A stretch of 64,000 nt of DNA from Metallyticus violacea (GCA_030762175.1 CM060834.1:28898501-28962500), one strand, 5' to 3'; shown: positions 24,079 through 35,416, numbered from the stretch's first letter. Notes: generated by a model from the sequence alone, not told the origin. Numbers and translations: made by a program.

Positions 24079-25440
24079 GAAACTTCTAGAAAGAAGCTTG
24101 GTAAATCACTAGCATTGCCAGTATTGCTTTAAGGCGCAGCTACGAGGACGTTGACAACACTAGACAGAGATGATTAGAGGCTTTTGAAAATAGGATTTCA
24201 ATGTGCTCCACGAGGAAGAAGAAATGTTGGTTGTCTGGAATTTCGATGGAGCCATCAATAGTGAGGACGGCGGAACGGACAATTTGCTCATAGCGTGCTG
24301 CTGTTGTTGATGATGATGACGACGACGATGATGATGAAAACTTTAATTACGTTTAATGCGAATAGAGGGTAAAAATTGAATTAAATCGTTTTAGAGGTGA
24401 ACAGTTTTCTAAATGGTATATGAATTCCTTTCAAAAGGAAAATATTAGAACAACGTTTAAAACCAAAATTAAGAACTGAAATAGTAGTTTCGTTTTTTAA
24501 TTTTTATTAAATTTATGGTTTATATCAACATACTGTATAAAAATTATTCATTGGCGCTTCCATAGATTACAGACAGATATCCTTACCTTTAGATTTCATT
24601 TTCTTAGAAACTCATTTTTAACATTTTGAACACAAAAGAGTTTTTCATTAAAAGTTGCTCAAATATTCACTTTTTATACAAGGAATATTTTCAGAAATGC
24701 TATTTTTTGAAATACTAAAAGTAATTAAGTTAGAACACAGTAAAACATAATTTTAATATAGTTCTAGTCAAGAATGAGGCAATTATGGTTATTGGTAATT
24801 TAAATTAAGATAAAATAAAATATAACTAAATAAATAAATTGCTTCAATACTCATATAATGAAAATGCTGCATTTTAACACTTAAAATTGAAACACTTTGA
24901 AATTTTAGTACATGCTTGCTTTGAAACATGCTAGGAGGTATGGTTAGAATGGTGTTGTTGACAATTATGAAGAAAGTACATATAATTAAGAAAACTAAAT
25001 AAAAATACGAATAATGGAGATAAACACGCAATTTCGATATTAGACAGTGAATGCGTGTTAGAAAATTGCCTAAATACTGAGATAAACAGCATTGTTCTTG
25101 CATGCCAAACAAACAGATGCTAAACAGAATACCATTTTAGTAAGTGAAATTATTTGCGTAAGGGGGAACAGTTGGGTTTCAGGGAGAGAGAAAGTTATTC
25201 AATGAACTGCTAATAGATGGCGTACAAACAAGACAAATATGGTTGTTAGGATGGCAAGGGTGGATGGCGGCAAATGTTTCAGAGTGTGTACTATAAACTG
25301 AAAGAACTTCAGAACAAATATAACGACGAGGCATGGCAAGAGTGTTTGAGAAGGCTTCATGCTATGATTAATTATGTGCACAAGGGGACTTGTTATTTAG
25401 TTCTTTAGTTATTTAGTACATCACTGCACCACTACAACCG
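24079..25440. other. No gene recognised
   Basis: AT-rich. A GATGATGACGACGACGATGA microsatellite-like tract lies at about 24307-24336. Minus-strand frames at 24789-25112 and 25199-25381 are hydrophobic, AT-driven frames without domain motifs. Confidence 0.45.
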
Positions 25441-25449
25441 AGAGGGGTG

Positions 25450-25600
25450 AGTTAATGCTTGGGACTCATATTTGGGAAGGGGCCGGACATCTTGACTTTA
25501 AGATTTTTTCGTAATTCTTTTAGACGAATACTGGAGTGGATTTGTTACAGGGTCAGAAGTGCCAGGCAAGGTGGACTGATTCTGGATGCGGTGTAGTTGT
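25450..25600 (+). repeat. Dispersed repeat family D, copy 2
   Basis: TGCTTGGGACT (about 25457) and, 90 bp on, ACAGGGTCAGAAGTGCCAGG plus CAAGGTGG (25547-25575) match the anchors of the repeat at 16200-16420. Both copies translate by chance to a KCQARW-containing peptide, which is a property of the shared DNA and not evidence of a gene. Confidence 0.4.
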
Positions 25601-25802
25601 GGTTGCGCTTTGGAGTTATTTCCACTCGGCTTCTGGTGTGCAAGCGGCCCTTCTGAAGGGTTTGAAAAATTTGGTGGAGGTCCACCGGAGTTGGGATGCC
25701 CTATTTAGAAACAATCTTAGTAACCCCGTCTGCGTCGTCCTCTGAATCCTGCCCGCTTGGTCTCTCCCTCACCTCATCCCTTTCACCCGGAGGTCTTTCA
25801 TT

Positions 25803-26085
25803 GGAGGCGGTGGTGTAGAGCTAGCCATACTTGCCTCCTAAACCCAAGATCGCGGGTTTAACCCCGACCAGGAGCGATGAATTTTTCGGATATTAAAATC
25901 CAAAGCATGGCTTCCTTCGGAAAGAAAGTAAAGCCTTGGGTCCCGTGTCGTACATTTACGGCATGTAAAAGAACTTCAAGTCTGAAAGAAGAGGCCTTTT
26001 AGCAAATTACTGGTCATTTCACGCCCGGAGTTGAATGAGACGTTGATGACCTGAGGTGTTAAACAGCGTCAGTAAATAAACCAAA
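25803..26085 (+). mobile_element. tRNA-derived SINE, family A, plus orientation
   Basis: GGCGGTGGTGTAGAGCTAGC followed by CATACTTGCCTCCTAAACCC and the B-box remnant GGGTTTAACCCCGACC. The family A body then follows in sense orientation (CATGGCTTCCTTCGGAAAG, GTCCCGTGTCGTACATTTAC) to GATGACCTGAGGTGTTAAAC. B-box and body substitutions make it an older copy. No clear target duplication was found. Confidence 0.85.
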
Positions 26086-26201
26086 TACCTATAGGAGGAA
26101 TAGGCACAATTGGCCAACCTTGGGTAAGGACCGAGTACCAAAAATTCCTTCTTTATCTCGATCAATCAAAATCCACTATTACTACTACTGCCACCGCCAC
26201 C

Positions 26202-26202
<1 letters not shown>

Positions 26203-26233
<31 letters not shown>

Positions 26234-26310
26234 TATTAGTATTATTATTAATATAATAAGTATTATTATTAATATAAAATATTATTATTATTATTATTAT
26301 TGTTGTTGTT
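26203..26310. repeat. Compound (CAT)n/(ATT)n/(GTT)n microsatellite
   Basis: CAT units, then imperfect ATT/AATAT units, then ATT and GTT units. Confidence 0.9.
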
Positions 26311-27043
26311 GAACAATAATGAAATTAGTTTGATATGAGCCCACTGTATTTATGAGTAGCAATCATATAGAGTACTTTAAATAACCTACTTATACCTAAG
26401 CATACCTTATATCATTCAGAAGACGAATTAAATTTTGATAAATAGCTGGATTCCATCAAAAGGAGGCAGATATTTAAACATTAAATAATAATTACCGAAA
26501 CACTCTGAGAATTCATTTTCTACTAACTATGATTATTACTTATATTGATCTTCTCCCTTTCGTTATTTTGAAATGTTTTAAATATCCTCAATTCAGCATA
26601 TATTATTAAAGGAATAACAGCAAAACGCAAGCGTTAGCTAGCCCGTTAAGAATGATTACCTGGATGGGTGTTTGAGGAATTTTCTAACCTTCATAAATTA
26701 AGTACCAGGGGCCTACAGACTTCCAATTCGTTTGCACCACACATATTTTGAGTTTTAAGTAGTTAAAGTCTCGTTAAACGCTCACACCAAAATAAACGGA
26801 TATACATGTAAAACAGTAACATAAAAATAAAATAATAACCTAAAAAGGGACCATATCTATATCTATTTAAACATGAAAATATGCCTTATTTTTATACAAA
26901 AGCATATTAAAAGACAAGCTTCTGTAAGCGACAAATAAGTTACGGCACTTCATTTCATGCGATGAATGTGTTTCGCTTTTATTCATTGTAATGAATGTCG
27001 CAATATAATCGCTTTTTTATCTCTGAAATTATTGATATTTAAC
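26311..27043. other. No gene recognised
   Basis: AT-rich unique-looking sequence. Confidence 0.4.
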
Positions 27044-27053
27044 TGTTCTATGC

Positions 27054-27350
27054 TTGATTGATTTATTTATTTATGGACGCTCTTGAACATTTCAGGTCAT
27101 CAGCGTCCCATTCAACTCTGGGCGTGAAACGGCCGACAAATTTTGCTCAGAGGCCTCTCTTTCAGGCTTGAGGTTCTTTATCGTGCCGTAAATGTACGAC
27201 ACGGGACCCACGGCTTTACTTCCCTTCCGAAGGAAGCCATACTTAGGATTTTTACGCCCGAAAAAAATCCATCGGTTCTGGCCGGGTTCGAACCCGCGAT
27301 CTTGGGTATAGGAGGCAAGTATGGTAACCACTACACCACCAGGACCGACG
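27054..27350 (-). mobile_element. tRNA-derived SINE, family A, with target-site duplication
   Basis: Full-length minus-strand copy from GTCGGTCCTGGTGGTGTAGT (right end) to the (TAAA)-like tail (ATTTATTTATTTAT at 27060-27073 on the plus strand). TGTTCTATGC flanks both sides (27044-27053 and 27351-27360). It is very similar to the 18254 copy, which suggests comparatively recent activity. Confidence 0.92.
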
Positions 27351-27360
27351 TGTTCTATGC

Positions 27361-27960
27361 CTCCTTATGAAAACTGACAACTCAGAACTAAGAAGGAAAA
27401 ACAAAACATGCGACACTTATACACTTATTCAAGACGAGAATTGAATCCAAAACTTTAGCGTAAATATTGTTCAATGTATCTTTTTTGATATTTGGATTTA
27501 TATTATTATAAAGTGCAATCTGAATCAATGTTAATTCTTATTGACAATATGTAGTATTACCATTTTGTTCAGATGCATTAACAGGATATATGAACCTTGT
27601 TATCATAAAAATACATTTTCATAATATTTCCTGCTTTTATTTAATTTAATTCTTTTTCGATAAGAAATGTTGTATTACTATTTAACTTAAAAAACATTCG
27701 TTTATTTTGAATCCAAATGCATTTATTTATCAACCTTCATTATATGAAACTGTATTAATTTTAATCTTTATTAACAAAATAAAAAGTATTCGATGTCCAC
27801 CGGTTGAAAGAATAAACCATTTAAAACTACGTGCTGTGGTAGCAAACCTTGATACCAGGGCCAAAAGCGGCTCGTTTTTCGTGACGTGGTCATGACATAA
27901 CCTTCCTTCTAGTAGAGTTCTTCATTACATTCTGCGTAGATGCTTCTTAATTCGGTCATT
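27361..27960. other. No gene recognised
   Basis: AT-rich unique-looking sequence. Confidence 0.4.
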
Positions 27961-28095
27961 GTATACCAAACTTGACTTAGAATGCTTCCTTCCTAATTCC
28001 CCCCCCCCCCCCCCAGTTTATAATTTCTTCTTGTGTATCAGTGTCCGCCATTTATGATGCTACAGTAAAAACGAGCATTCAACACTAGCGAATAT
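27961..28095 (+). mobile_element. SINE family B, 3' fragment
   Basis: Retains the tail half of family B: AGAATGCTTCCTTCCT, then TTGTGTATCAGTGTCCGCC and GTAAAAACGAGCATTCAACA. The tRNA head is absent and a 15-base C-run (28000-28014) has expanded in place of the usual A-run. Confidence 0.7.
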
Positions 28096-28185
28096 CCTCC
28101 ACAGGTATCAATGTTACATTATTATCACTTTTACCATTATCACAATTGAGGCAAGGGTGCAGTTTATACACCAGTACTCTTCAAT

Positions 28186-28207
28186 TTATATATATATATA
28201 TATATAC
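28186..28207. repeat. (TA)n microsatellite
   Basis: Eleven TA units. Confidence 0.9.
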
Positions 28208-28765
28208 GTAGGTAGGCAGGTAGACCATTATCACGATCACTAACACCACTCTTACGATACTAGAGCACTGTTATATCGTATTGATCTACTGTAGTACATT
28301 TACTTTTGTTTTTTTTTTGTTTTATATACTGTATTATTGTTATCAGTTGAGACTCCTACCTTTGGAATCTGAATGATGACCCAAGATATTCTCTGTTAAT
28401 AGCATAGAGCAGTGGGAGAAATGTTGCGACAAAATTAAGTTAGTGGAACAAACTTCTATGGTAGCACACACAATTTCTTTGATGGTGAATCGAAATTTAG
28501 TAATGGCTCAAGAAAATTGAGGACGGGTAATCGTGGAAGAATCACACAAACATTTAAGCTTTTCATCTTCTCTTCCTCCTTCCTTTTCTTCATCATCATT
28601 ATCGTCTTTTTCTTCTTCTTCTCCTTCCACAAGGTGTAGGCTTGTCGATCTGTTCCGTCCCCAATTAAAAGTATATATTTTTATTGGTTTTTCTACTTGA
28701 CGATATCCTCTAGGTTTATAGTTTAGTAAAAAATTTTAATATCCGTTCCTCTTTCATTCTTAATA

Positions 28766-29480
28766 CCGAGGATGCCAAAAAAATGTATACACACTTTCAC
28801 AGTAGATATGTATTTAAAATATTAGAAAGTTGGACCGAAAAACAGCAGTAATATGTAGTACGATGTTGTGTAAACAGATTTGACTCACATAAATCATGAT
28901 AGCGTTGCTACGTGACAGATAAATCAACAAAGAACAAATAAAGCCAAGATTATCTATGATATTCTGTAAACAGACGTGACTCACATTACGTTATGCTAGC
29001 GTTGTTACAACAAAATGGAGCCAAAATTATTTTGAACAGCGGAAAGAAAATTTGAAGTGGTATTGGAAAACAGAGAATGTTGATGAAGTTCAAAAGCAAT
29101 GGAGACGTGTGTACAGAACAGAACCGCCCACGGAGTAACAATTGCATGCATCTGAGACAATTTTAAGACTCATGGTACCGTATGCGACGTTCACAAGGGC
29201 AGACCAGGACAGACCAGCTACACTGGCAGCACTTCGGGAAGAAATTGAAACGGCTTGTGCTGCAATTGCTGAGGACACTTTCGCAAACGTTGCTCAAACA
29301 GTAGTTCAATGTACTCAGAAGTGTATCGACGCCGATTGTGGGCATTTTGAGCAACTGTTGTAACTGTAAAAGTCTAAGATGATTAGTGCTCATCATTTTC
29401 TGTTTGTGTGAATTTAGTTTTATTATGTTAACACACTGTTTTCTTTGCTTGAAGTGTGTATACATTTTTGACACCCTCTG
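28766..29480 (+). mobile_element. Internally deleted Tc1/mariner-superfamily transposon with TIRs (copy 2)
   Basis: Both ends are visible. The left end begins CCGAGGATGCC and continues into AAATGTATACACACTTTC. The right end, reverse-complemented, begins CAGAGGGTGTC and continues into AAATGTATACACACTTC. A TA lies immediately outside each end (28764-28765 and 29481-29482), the expected target duplication. The coding remnant is plus strand. Near 29075-29130 there is a helix-turn-helix start (EVQKQWRRVYRTEPP), then directly a C-terminal block (29175-29363, RPATLAALREEIETACAAI to CGHFEQLL). The catalytic core between them is absent, so this 715-bp copy could only ever have moved in trans. Confidence 0.85.
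29175..29363 (+). pseudogene. Transposase C-terminal remnant (DUF4817-associated family)
   Basis: The frame encodes RPATLAALREEIETACAAI, then a VQCTQKCIDADCGHFEQLL end and a stop. This matches the usual C-terminus of insect Tc1/mariner-superfamily transposases paired with a DUF4817 helix-turn-helix N-terminus: a RTRPATL-type block and a CI.A.GGHFEHL-type tail. All catalytic acidic residues lie in the deleted part. The same C-terminal architecture is seen in the element at 44439-45396. Confidence 0.75.
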
Positions 29481-29524
29481 TATAAGCTGATACTAATTAT
29501 TTTTATTTTCATTAATTTTGTCAT

Positions 29525-30045
29525 TTAAATGATTTATTTTAACTGTTTTCCAAATTCTTCATTTCTTTGTTTGTCTGGGAGAGCAAATCCTGCTACTGCT
29601 CTTAAACTTCTCATATTCATGGTTTCTATTATTTTGATATCTGTCCTATTTATAGTCCAGTTTTCACTTCCATATGTTGCCATTGGCACTGTCATTACTT
29701 TATAGAAGTTCATTTGTGTTGCTTTTGATATTTTGTTCTTTAATGTTCTCCTTATTGTTCCATTCATTTGTCTTAATTTATTTAGTTTCATGTTCAGATC
29801 TTAATTTTTACTGAATGACACTTTAAAACCTAGACAATTAAAACTAGACACTAGTATATTAATAACCATATTAAACGATTGCTTGCTTTAAAAGTCATTG
29901 ATTCTGTCTTGATTGTTGAAATCTTTAAATTATATATCTCCATGATAACTTTCAGGTTATTAGCACTTTTCTGTAGACCGTCTTCCGTTTCCCCTAAAAT
30001 AACCTGATCGCCAGCAAATAAAAAATTGTTTTCAACTTATATCTT
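29525..30045 (-). pseudogene. Non-LTR retrotransposon reverse-transcriptase relic
   Basis: Minus-strand translation is nearly collinear with the second half of a LINE reverse transcriptase. FLFAGDQVILGETEDGLQK (about 29995-30045) is motif C with its flank, followed by IYNLKISTIKTESMTFKA. Then come SSFNCLGFKVSFSKN and the thumb/C-terminal block IRRTLKNKISKATQMNFYKV, then ATYGSENWTI. The catalytic FADD reads FAGD, so one metal-binding aspartate is lost, and a stop follows the SFNCLG block. Motifs A and B upstream (plus-strand right side) were not recognised. The block order resembles arthropod LINEs with the YGSExW signature. Confidence 0.8.
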
Positions 30046-30406
30046 TAATTTGTAAACCCCCAGAAAAATAGTTAGTTAAGATCTACTTCTGGCATGATTT
30101 ATTTCATTCAACAGACATGCCGCCTCTGTTAATACAAATATATTACTGTCACTTATGAACTAAAGCTTCAGATGAATGCAAAGAATAATCTTCCCTGCAG
30201 AAAAGAAAGGCTAAAAGAAATGCTGCAAGTCATGAATGTCTTCTCTCTTAGGTCTGGTTGTCATGCTGAAGTTTCTCAAATTAGGAGTGGCGTCCTCCAG
30301 AGACGCCGGCTATAGATCTCAACAGGTAAAATAGAAGTAAAGAAACTTGGACATGGATGAGAGCTGGTTTTCATCCCCTTGGCTGAGACATTGATCGCAC
30401 AGTTGC
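30046..30406. other. No gene recognised
   Basis: Possible eroded upstream part of the reverse transcriptase. No clear motif was seen. Confidence 0.35.
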
Positions 30407-30652
30407 TGAGAAACAGGCAAGTCGCTCTTTACTCCCGTAACTGGCACCAGCGTATCGATTGGATGCAACCGAGCGAAACACACACTCTTCGCCGTCACCA
30501 ACCTTTACCATCCCCACTTACCCGCCATCCAAATGCTACGTGAGGCCCTGGTGCTTCAACTTTTCTTAAGCTGCGGCTTGCTACAGTCTCTGGAAATCAA
30601 AGCTGTCTCGACCATCGGCTTTAAACATCCGGAACATCGATTTGTGGGAGGT
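30407..30652 (+). other. Possible exon-like open segment with splice donor
   Basis: One plus-strand frame is open from a stop near 30404 across about 80 codons to a strong donor consensus GGGAGGTAAGT (donor GT at 30651-30652). It is GC-richer than its surroundings. Residues such as LPAIQMLREALVLQLFLSCG look like an ordinary protein segment, but I recognise no family. The minus strand is also partly open here (30319-30501, with CDQCLSQGDENQLSS). It could be a host exon on either strand, or chance. Confidence 0.2.
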
Positions 30653-30659
30653 AAGTTTG

Positions 30660-32263
30660 ACCTTGCTGACCTCTACCGTGCGTGATCAGGTGCTGGCCTC
30701 TATTACCTCCAATGATGCCGTAGGGTGGGAATTATTGAGGGTGAGAGCAACTTGGGATATGAACCATAGAAAACCCACAGTCTTCCCATTGAAGTATGTG
30801 AAGCACAGATTCAAATGCATACCAACTGTAACTGGCTTATCAGCTAGGATTCTAACAATAGTCTTATTGTTTTAACCTTAATGAGTTAATTGGTATATTA
30901 AATAACATTAATTTATTACAGGTATGCTTTATTTGCAGCAAACAGAGAAAAACGAATAGCTCCTGCCGAAAAATGTGTACGAAAGCAAGAAGAAAGAAAA
31001 AAAGAGAAAAAAAGGGGGGGGGAGCCACGAATTTTTCGTAAACGTAACTGTAGATATTAATTAACAGTACTTGTAATAACAAATAAAATAACATCAATGC
31101 TTTATACAACTTTTAATTTTTAAAAAAGGTAACATTACTCAAAATAATTCTATGTTGATCCTACAACTAACTGACTTATTTCGTATCATAAGGCAGGACT
31201 GACATTTCATATTTCAATGAGGGAATAGCTGGGAGGAAACCTAAAATGCAATTAATATTCTTTAAATATATCCCACAGTATGAAAAAGTGCATTTTTATT
31301 TAAAATAAAATATTGGCAAGTTTTGAAATGAAAGGCTTGGATATTATACGAGTAGTTGCAACATATTAGAAACTCATAAACACTAACGTTCCTAATGTAA
31401 TGATTTCATTATTCCATAATACAGAGGTAAATTGATTTTCTCGTTAGATTAAGTTTAGCTCTCTACTTATACAATTTAAAAATAATTAAGTATATATTTA
31501 TACGCCTTATTACCTTACACATTTCTTTTAAGATACTTTCTCAAATTCATTTACAAATTTGCAGATATAATGTAGGAAATTAATCCGGTGCCACAAATGA
31601 TTCAGTTGGGTGATTCCTTCCATAGATATCTCAAACCGTTGTCTAACACACACATACGCGCGCACACACACGTACACAACACACTTACTTCAACGAAGAA
31701 ACAGAATGGAAATCTCCACAATGTAATGAACTCGTCCAAAGATTTCCATTTTCTGCGTCACCGCATCCAGGCAGTTGTGATTGTAAAATCTGTTAACAAT
31801 GTATACAACTTCACAGTGCGTTTTCCTGGTTCGAAAATGCTGAAATTCCAGACGACATTTTCAATTGTTTCCATTTTTTTTAATATTTTTTCCCCAACTT
31901 TTTTATTTTTTACATTGTCATATTTTATCCTAGCTCTGCCATAATAGATCCATATCATCACTATAGCATAATGAATAAGTGGTAAAAGTTTCAGAGTTAC
32001 AGCTTATACAGATCGTAAAAAATGGTAAACCTATGGAAAAACGTAGTTTTCAATAATTGCAGTCAAAATATTTTTATAGAAAAACTAACTTTTTTAGGGA
32101 AGCACCAGCTAAAACCTTCCAACATTGTAAAACCAACAAAGTGTGTCACGGGCGTTGTTAATTTATGAAATACAACTTTTTCTATCATTCAAGAAAAACT
32201 TCAGCCTTCTAGAGCAAATCGTTCCTGAGATATAGAACTTTAACTGAACAAGTGCTTGCGGGG

Positions 32264-32296
<33 letters not shown>

Positions 32297-33690
32297 TCTA
32301 CAGTGAGATAATTAAAAAGTTATTAAAATACTTATAACAGGTAACATTAATGAAAATCGTGTCAAAATAAACAGAAAATTCCAAAAACAAATATAACTTT
32401 TTTTTAATTACTGCTTTTAAGCTTGAGTCTGATTCACTTCCCTCCAAAATGAAAAAAAAAAAAAAAAATTTCGCAATTTATTATTTCGTTAATGTAGAGT
32501 AAATACGTGGACGCGAAGTTGCCTTAGCTCAACCATATTGTAGCTGACCCTGAACTCTGCCTAGCGTTCAGATGTAAACAGCAGCAGGTTTCTGGCATGC
32601 AGTCTAACCCTGTCTGTCTGACGTCGTGTATTCGCTTCATATTTATGCTGATATCTTTTTTTTTCAAGGGAATGGCTCCAATCTACTCATGACTGATACC
32701 AACGGGCGTTAAACACTTTTAAAAAAGCACGTGACTCAATGGCGATGCGCGGACTGGTTCCAATTATTCTTCCCATTCATCAGCGGGAAGTGTGTAGTAC
32801 CTACCAATGCAATGAACATTTTGGGCAATCTGCGAGGCAAGAGAGTTCTAGTGACGTTATACGAAACTAGGAATTTTATAAGTGCAATAAATGGTCACGA
32901 CTACGCGACTGTGGTAAAGGATCCCAAAAATTGCACACCACCCATTTCTCTCCACTGTAATTAATGAGTAGGCTTTTGGAAGAAAGGCTCTAATGAATAT
33001 TGGAAACGTACCGCTAATGGTCCGCGTTGGAAAGATATTTATAATGCAGTTACCGAACACGTTGAAATATGCATCAATATTCACTCGTTAAGAAAAACCT
33101 CGATTTTGCGGCATAGGGTTCCTGGATTCCCAGCTTGTTCATTAGGAGTAAAATTATGTAAAACACGTCAAATCGGAAAACCGTAATACAAAAGTCGAGA
33201 GGAATTCCCGCGTGGAAAATCCGCGGAATTTCGTGCTGACTCAAGGTTGGAGAGAGTTTTGCGTTTTCACGAAATGGTGGCGCGGTAATGAATGGTTTTA
33301 GTTTAGCCGCAAATATTGAACCAACTGCACAACATGTTTGTGTGTTCACCGACCTGCCTTATCGCCCATTCCGTTCCCGGAATTGCTGGCTCAGTGGCGT
33401 GGTTTTGTTCTGATAGTAGCTTTAGCAATCGTCAGTAAGGAACATTATTTGATATGCATGCTTTCCTGCTAATGGTGGTTTGAAGCAGGGTAGTGAATTT
33501 TCTGATAAACCGTACTGTTCCGAAAACGTTTCCATTTCCCGTGTAGCGGGAATGCACTGCTCGGAAAAAATGGCAATCGAGAACGTTCGCAACTGGTTTT
33601 GTCTGATAACAAAACAGTAAAAGTAAATACCAATTCTATCCTGCAACCTTGACCCATTCATAATTCAATAAACTTTTTATTTCATATCAC
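30660..33690. other. AT-rich DNA, no gene recognised
   Basis: Holds a (CA)n tract (31648-31684), a 31-base poly(A) run (32263-32293) and a second A-run (32451-32468). A short remnant of the SINE family B 3' end (ACGGGCGTTAAACACTTTT, 32701-32719) is present. Frames at 31588-31944, 32731-32964 and 33074-33349 show no recognisable motifs. Confidence 0.45.
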
Positions 33691-33706
33691 AAGAATGCCT
33701 GATATC

Positions 33707-33740
33707 TATAAAAGCTTGTGTGCTCGGTTTCACATTCATA
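33707..33740 (+). promoter_or_regulatory. Possible TATA-box promoter
   Basis: TATAAAAG (33707-33714) is followed at a plausible distance by TTTCACATTC (about 33728). The first ATG downstream (33801) opens a frame MSSKELWLNTSQMEEIVASE that runs into the mariner end at 33867. It may be the start of a transcription unit interrupted by the insertion, or chance. Confidence 0.25.
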
Positions 33741-33879
33741 CATTGTTGTATTACGTCATACCAGCTGATAGGAGGTGCTGACTCACTAGGAAATTGAAAC
33801 ATGTCGAGCAAAGAACTGTGGTTAAATACCTCTCAAATGGAAGAAATAGTTGCCTCTGAAATTAAACGAGGGGCGTTCT

Positions 33880-35228
33880 AAAAGTTCTCAGACTGGCCAA
33901 GAAAGCAAAATCTAAGATTTTTTTTTCATCGTAGTCACATTGTAAATATATTTTTTCTAAGGCTTTCCAACCTTTAAATACTTTTAGTAAAATAACATTT
34001 GTCAAACTGTGAAAAATAAGCGTCTATCTCAGCTTCAACTACATCATTTAATGTGAATCTTCGTCCACGCGGGCAATTTTTTTCAATTTAGGAGCAAAAA
34101 GTAATTGATGGGAGCCAATTCCGGCGAATATAGTGGATGTGGAAGCACTTGAAAGCGAAGGTCATGCAGTTTTGCAGCAACAATCCCAGATATGTGTGAA
34201 GGAGCACTGTAGTGATGAAAAAGAACTTTCTTTTTCGAAATGTGTGGACGTTTAGCCTGAACAACATCCTTCAGTTGGTCCAGTAGTGAAGCGTAATACT
34301 CTCCTGTGATGGTTCTTTGCTTTTGGATTTTTTTTGATTCGTTTTATTTACGGACGCTCTTTAATATCTCAGGTCATCAGCGTCCCATTCAATTCAGGGC
34401 ATGAAACGGCCGATAAATTTTGCTCAGAGGCCTCTTCTTTCAGGCTTGAGGTTCTTTTTCGTGCCGTAAACGTACGACATGGGACCCACGGCTTTATTTC
34501 CCTTCCAAAGGAAGTCATACTTACGATTTTTACGCCCGAAAAAAATCCATCGAACCTGGCCGGGTTTGACCCCGCGACCTTGGGTTTAGAAGGCAAGTAT
34601 GGTTACCACTATACCACCAGGACCGACTTTTGCTTTTGGAGGTAGTCTACTAAAAGCCACATCAAGGGGTTCCCAGATTACTGCAGATGCAACCGTTTTC
34701 GCTTTCTTTGGTGCATTTTCACCTTTTGCCATCCACAATTTTGGACTGCTCCTTCTTCTCTGGCATATAATGATGAATCCATGCTTCATCTACTATTATG
34801 AAACGTCAGTGAAACTCACTGGAATTGCGTTTAAACAAGTCTTTTAAACACTGTTGCTAAATGAACCCTCGAATGCGTTTTTGATCCAATGTTAACAAAC
34901 GCAGCACCCATTGGGTGGAAAGATTATTTATAACCAAAACTTCGTGTAAAAAGTAGTGGACATGACCTATGGAGGGCTTTGCAATCTCAACCAACTCGCG
35001 TACCGTCAATGGGCGATCAACGAATACGGCATTGTGAATTTTTGTCACACTCTTGTGGGCCTTAGCAGTTTTGGGATTATTTTGAATGGATGTACAACCA
35101 CACTCAAATTCAGCATCCCACTTTTTAACGTATCTTTTAAGGTCAGAATCCTTTAATGTAGAATCTAACTCCTTTTGTATTCTGTTTCGGGTTAAATACT
35201 TCAAAACGAGGTAATTTCGGCAGCTCAT
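33880..35228 (-). pseudogene. Mariner transposase pseudogene, split by a SINE
   Basis: The start ATG at 35228 opens the N-terminal DNA-binding region (helix-turn-helix; ELVEIAKPSIGHVHYFLHE around 35000), followed by the WVLRLLTLDQKR linker block and a frame break. The first catalytic block reads VDEAWIHHYMPE (about 34775-34810) and keeps its aspartate. After the SINE the frame resumes with TITGEYYASLLDQLKDVV. The second block reads HHYSAPSH where HxDNAPxH is expected, and the third SPELAPINYF where PSDYF is expected, so catalytic residues two and three are lost. The remaining frame ends close to the left TIR. The order and spacing match the DD34D mariner family. The enzyme would be inactive even without the SINE. 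Confidence 0.85.
34328..34627 (-). mobile_element. tRNA-derived SINE, family A, nested in mariner, with target-site duplication
   Basis: Minus-strand copy with head GTCGGTCCTGGTGGTATAGT and a slightly altered B box (GGGGTCAAACCCGG). The 12-bp host sequence TTTGCTTTTGGA is repeated perfectly on both sides (34316-34327 and 34629-34640). Joining the flanks with one copy restores the mariner order, proving that the SINE arrived after the mariner. Confidence 0.93.
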
Positions 35229-35416
35229 ATTTCAGTTTTATTCATTTTGTAGAAAATGTTCACTTGTTTGTTTACACGATCGTCATATCAAGTGATTACA
35301 CGAATCTGAAACTATACACACGCTATCTAAATGCTGATACTTAACAAGTGATACAGTAATTTGGCCATCTTCACAACATCTCTGAGTTAGGTCGAGAACT
35401 TTTAGAACACCCTTCA

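Larger units (their letters stand above)
33867..35416 (-). mobile_element. Mariner transposon carrying a nested SINE
   Basis: The TIRs are clear. The left end (33867-33889) begins CGAGGGGCGTTCTAAAAGTT and the reverse complement of the right end (35394-35416) begins TGAAGGGTGTTCTAAAAGTT. A TA follows the right end; the left flank is AA, so the target duplication is eroded on that side. Without the SINE at 34328-34627 and the one extra copy of its 12-bp target duplication, the element is about 1,238 bp, normal for a mariner. The transposase reads on the minus strand from the right end. Confidence 0.9.

Noticed and set aside
24789..25112. 107-codon minus-strand hydrophobic frame
   Set aside because: AT-driven hydrophobic composition with no recognisable family; likely chance.
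31588..31944. 118-codon plus-strand frame
   Set aside because: Spans a CA microsatellite and AT-rich sequence, with no domain motif and no splice or promoter context.
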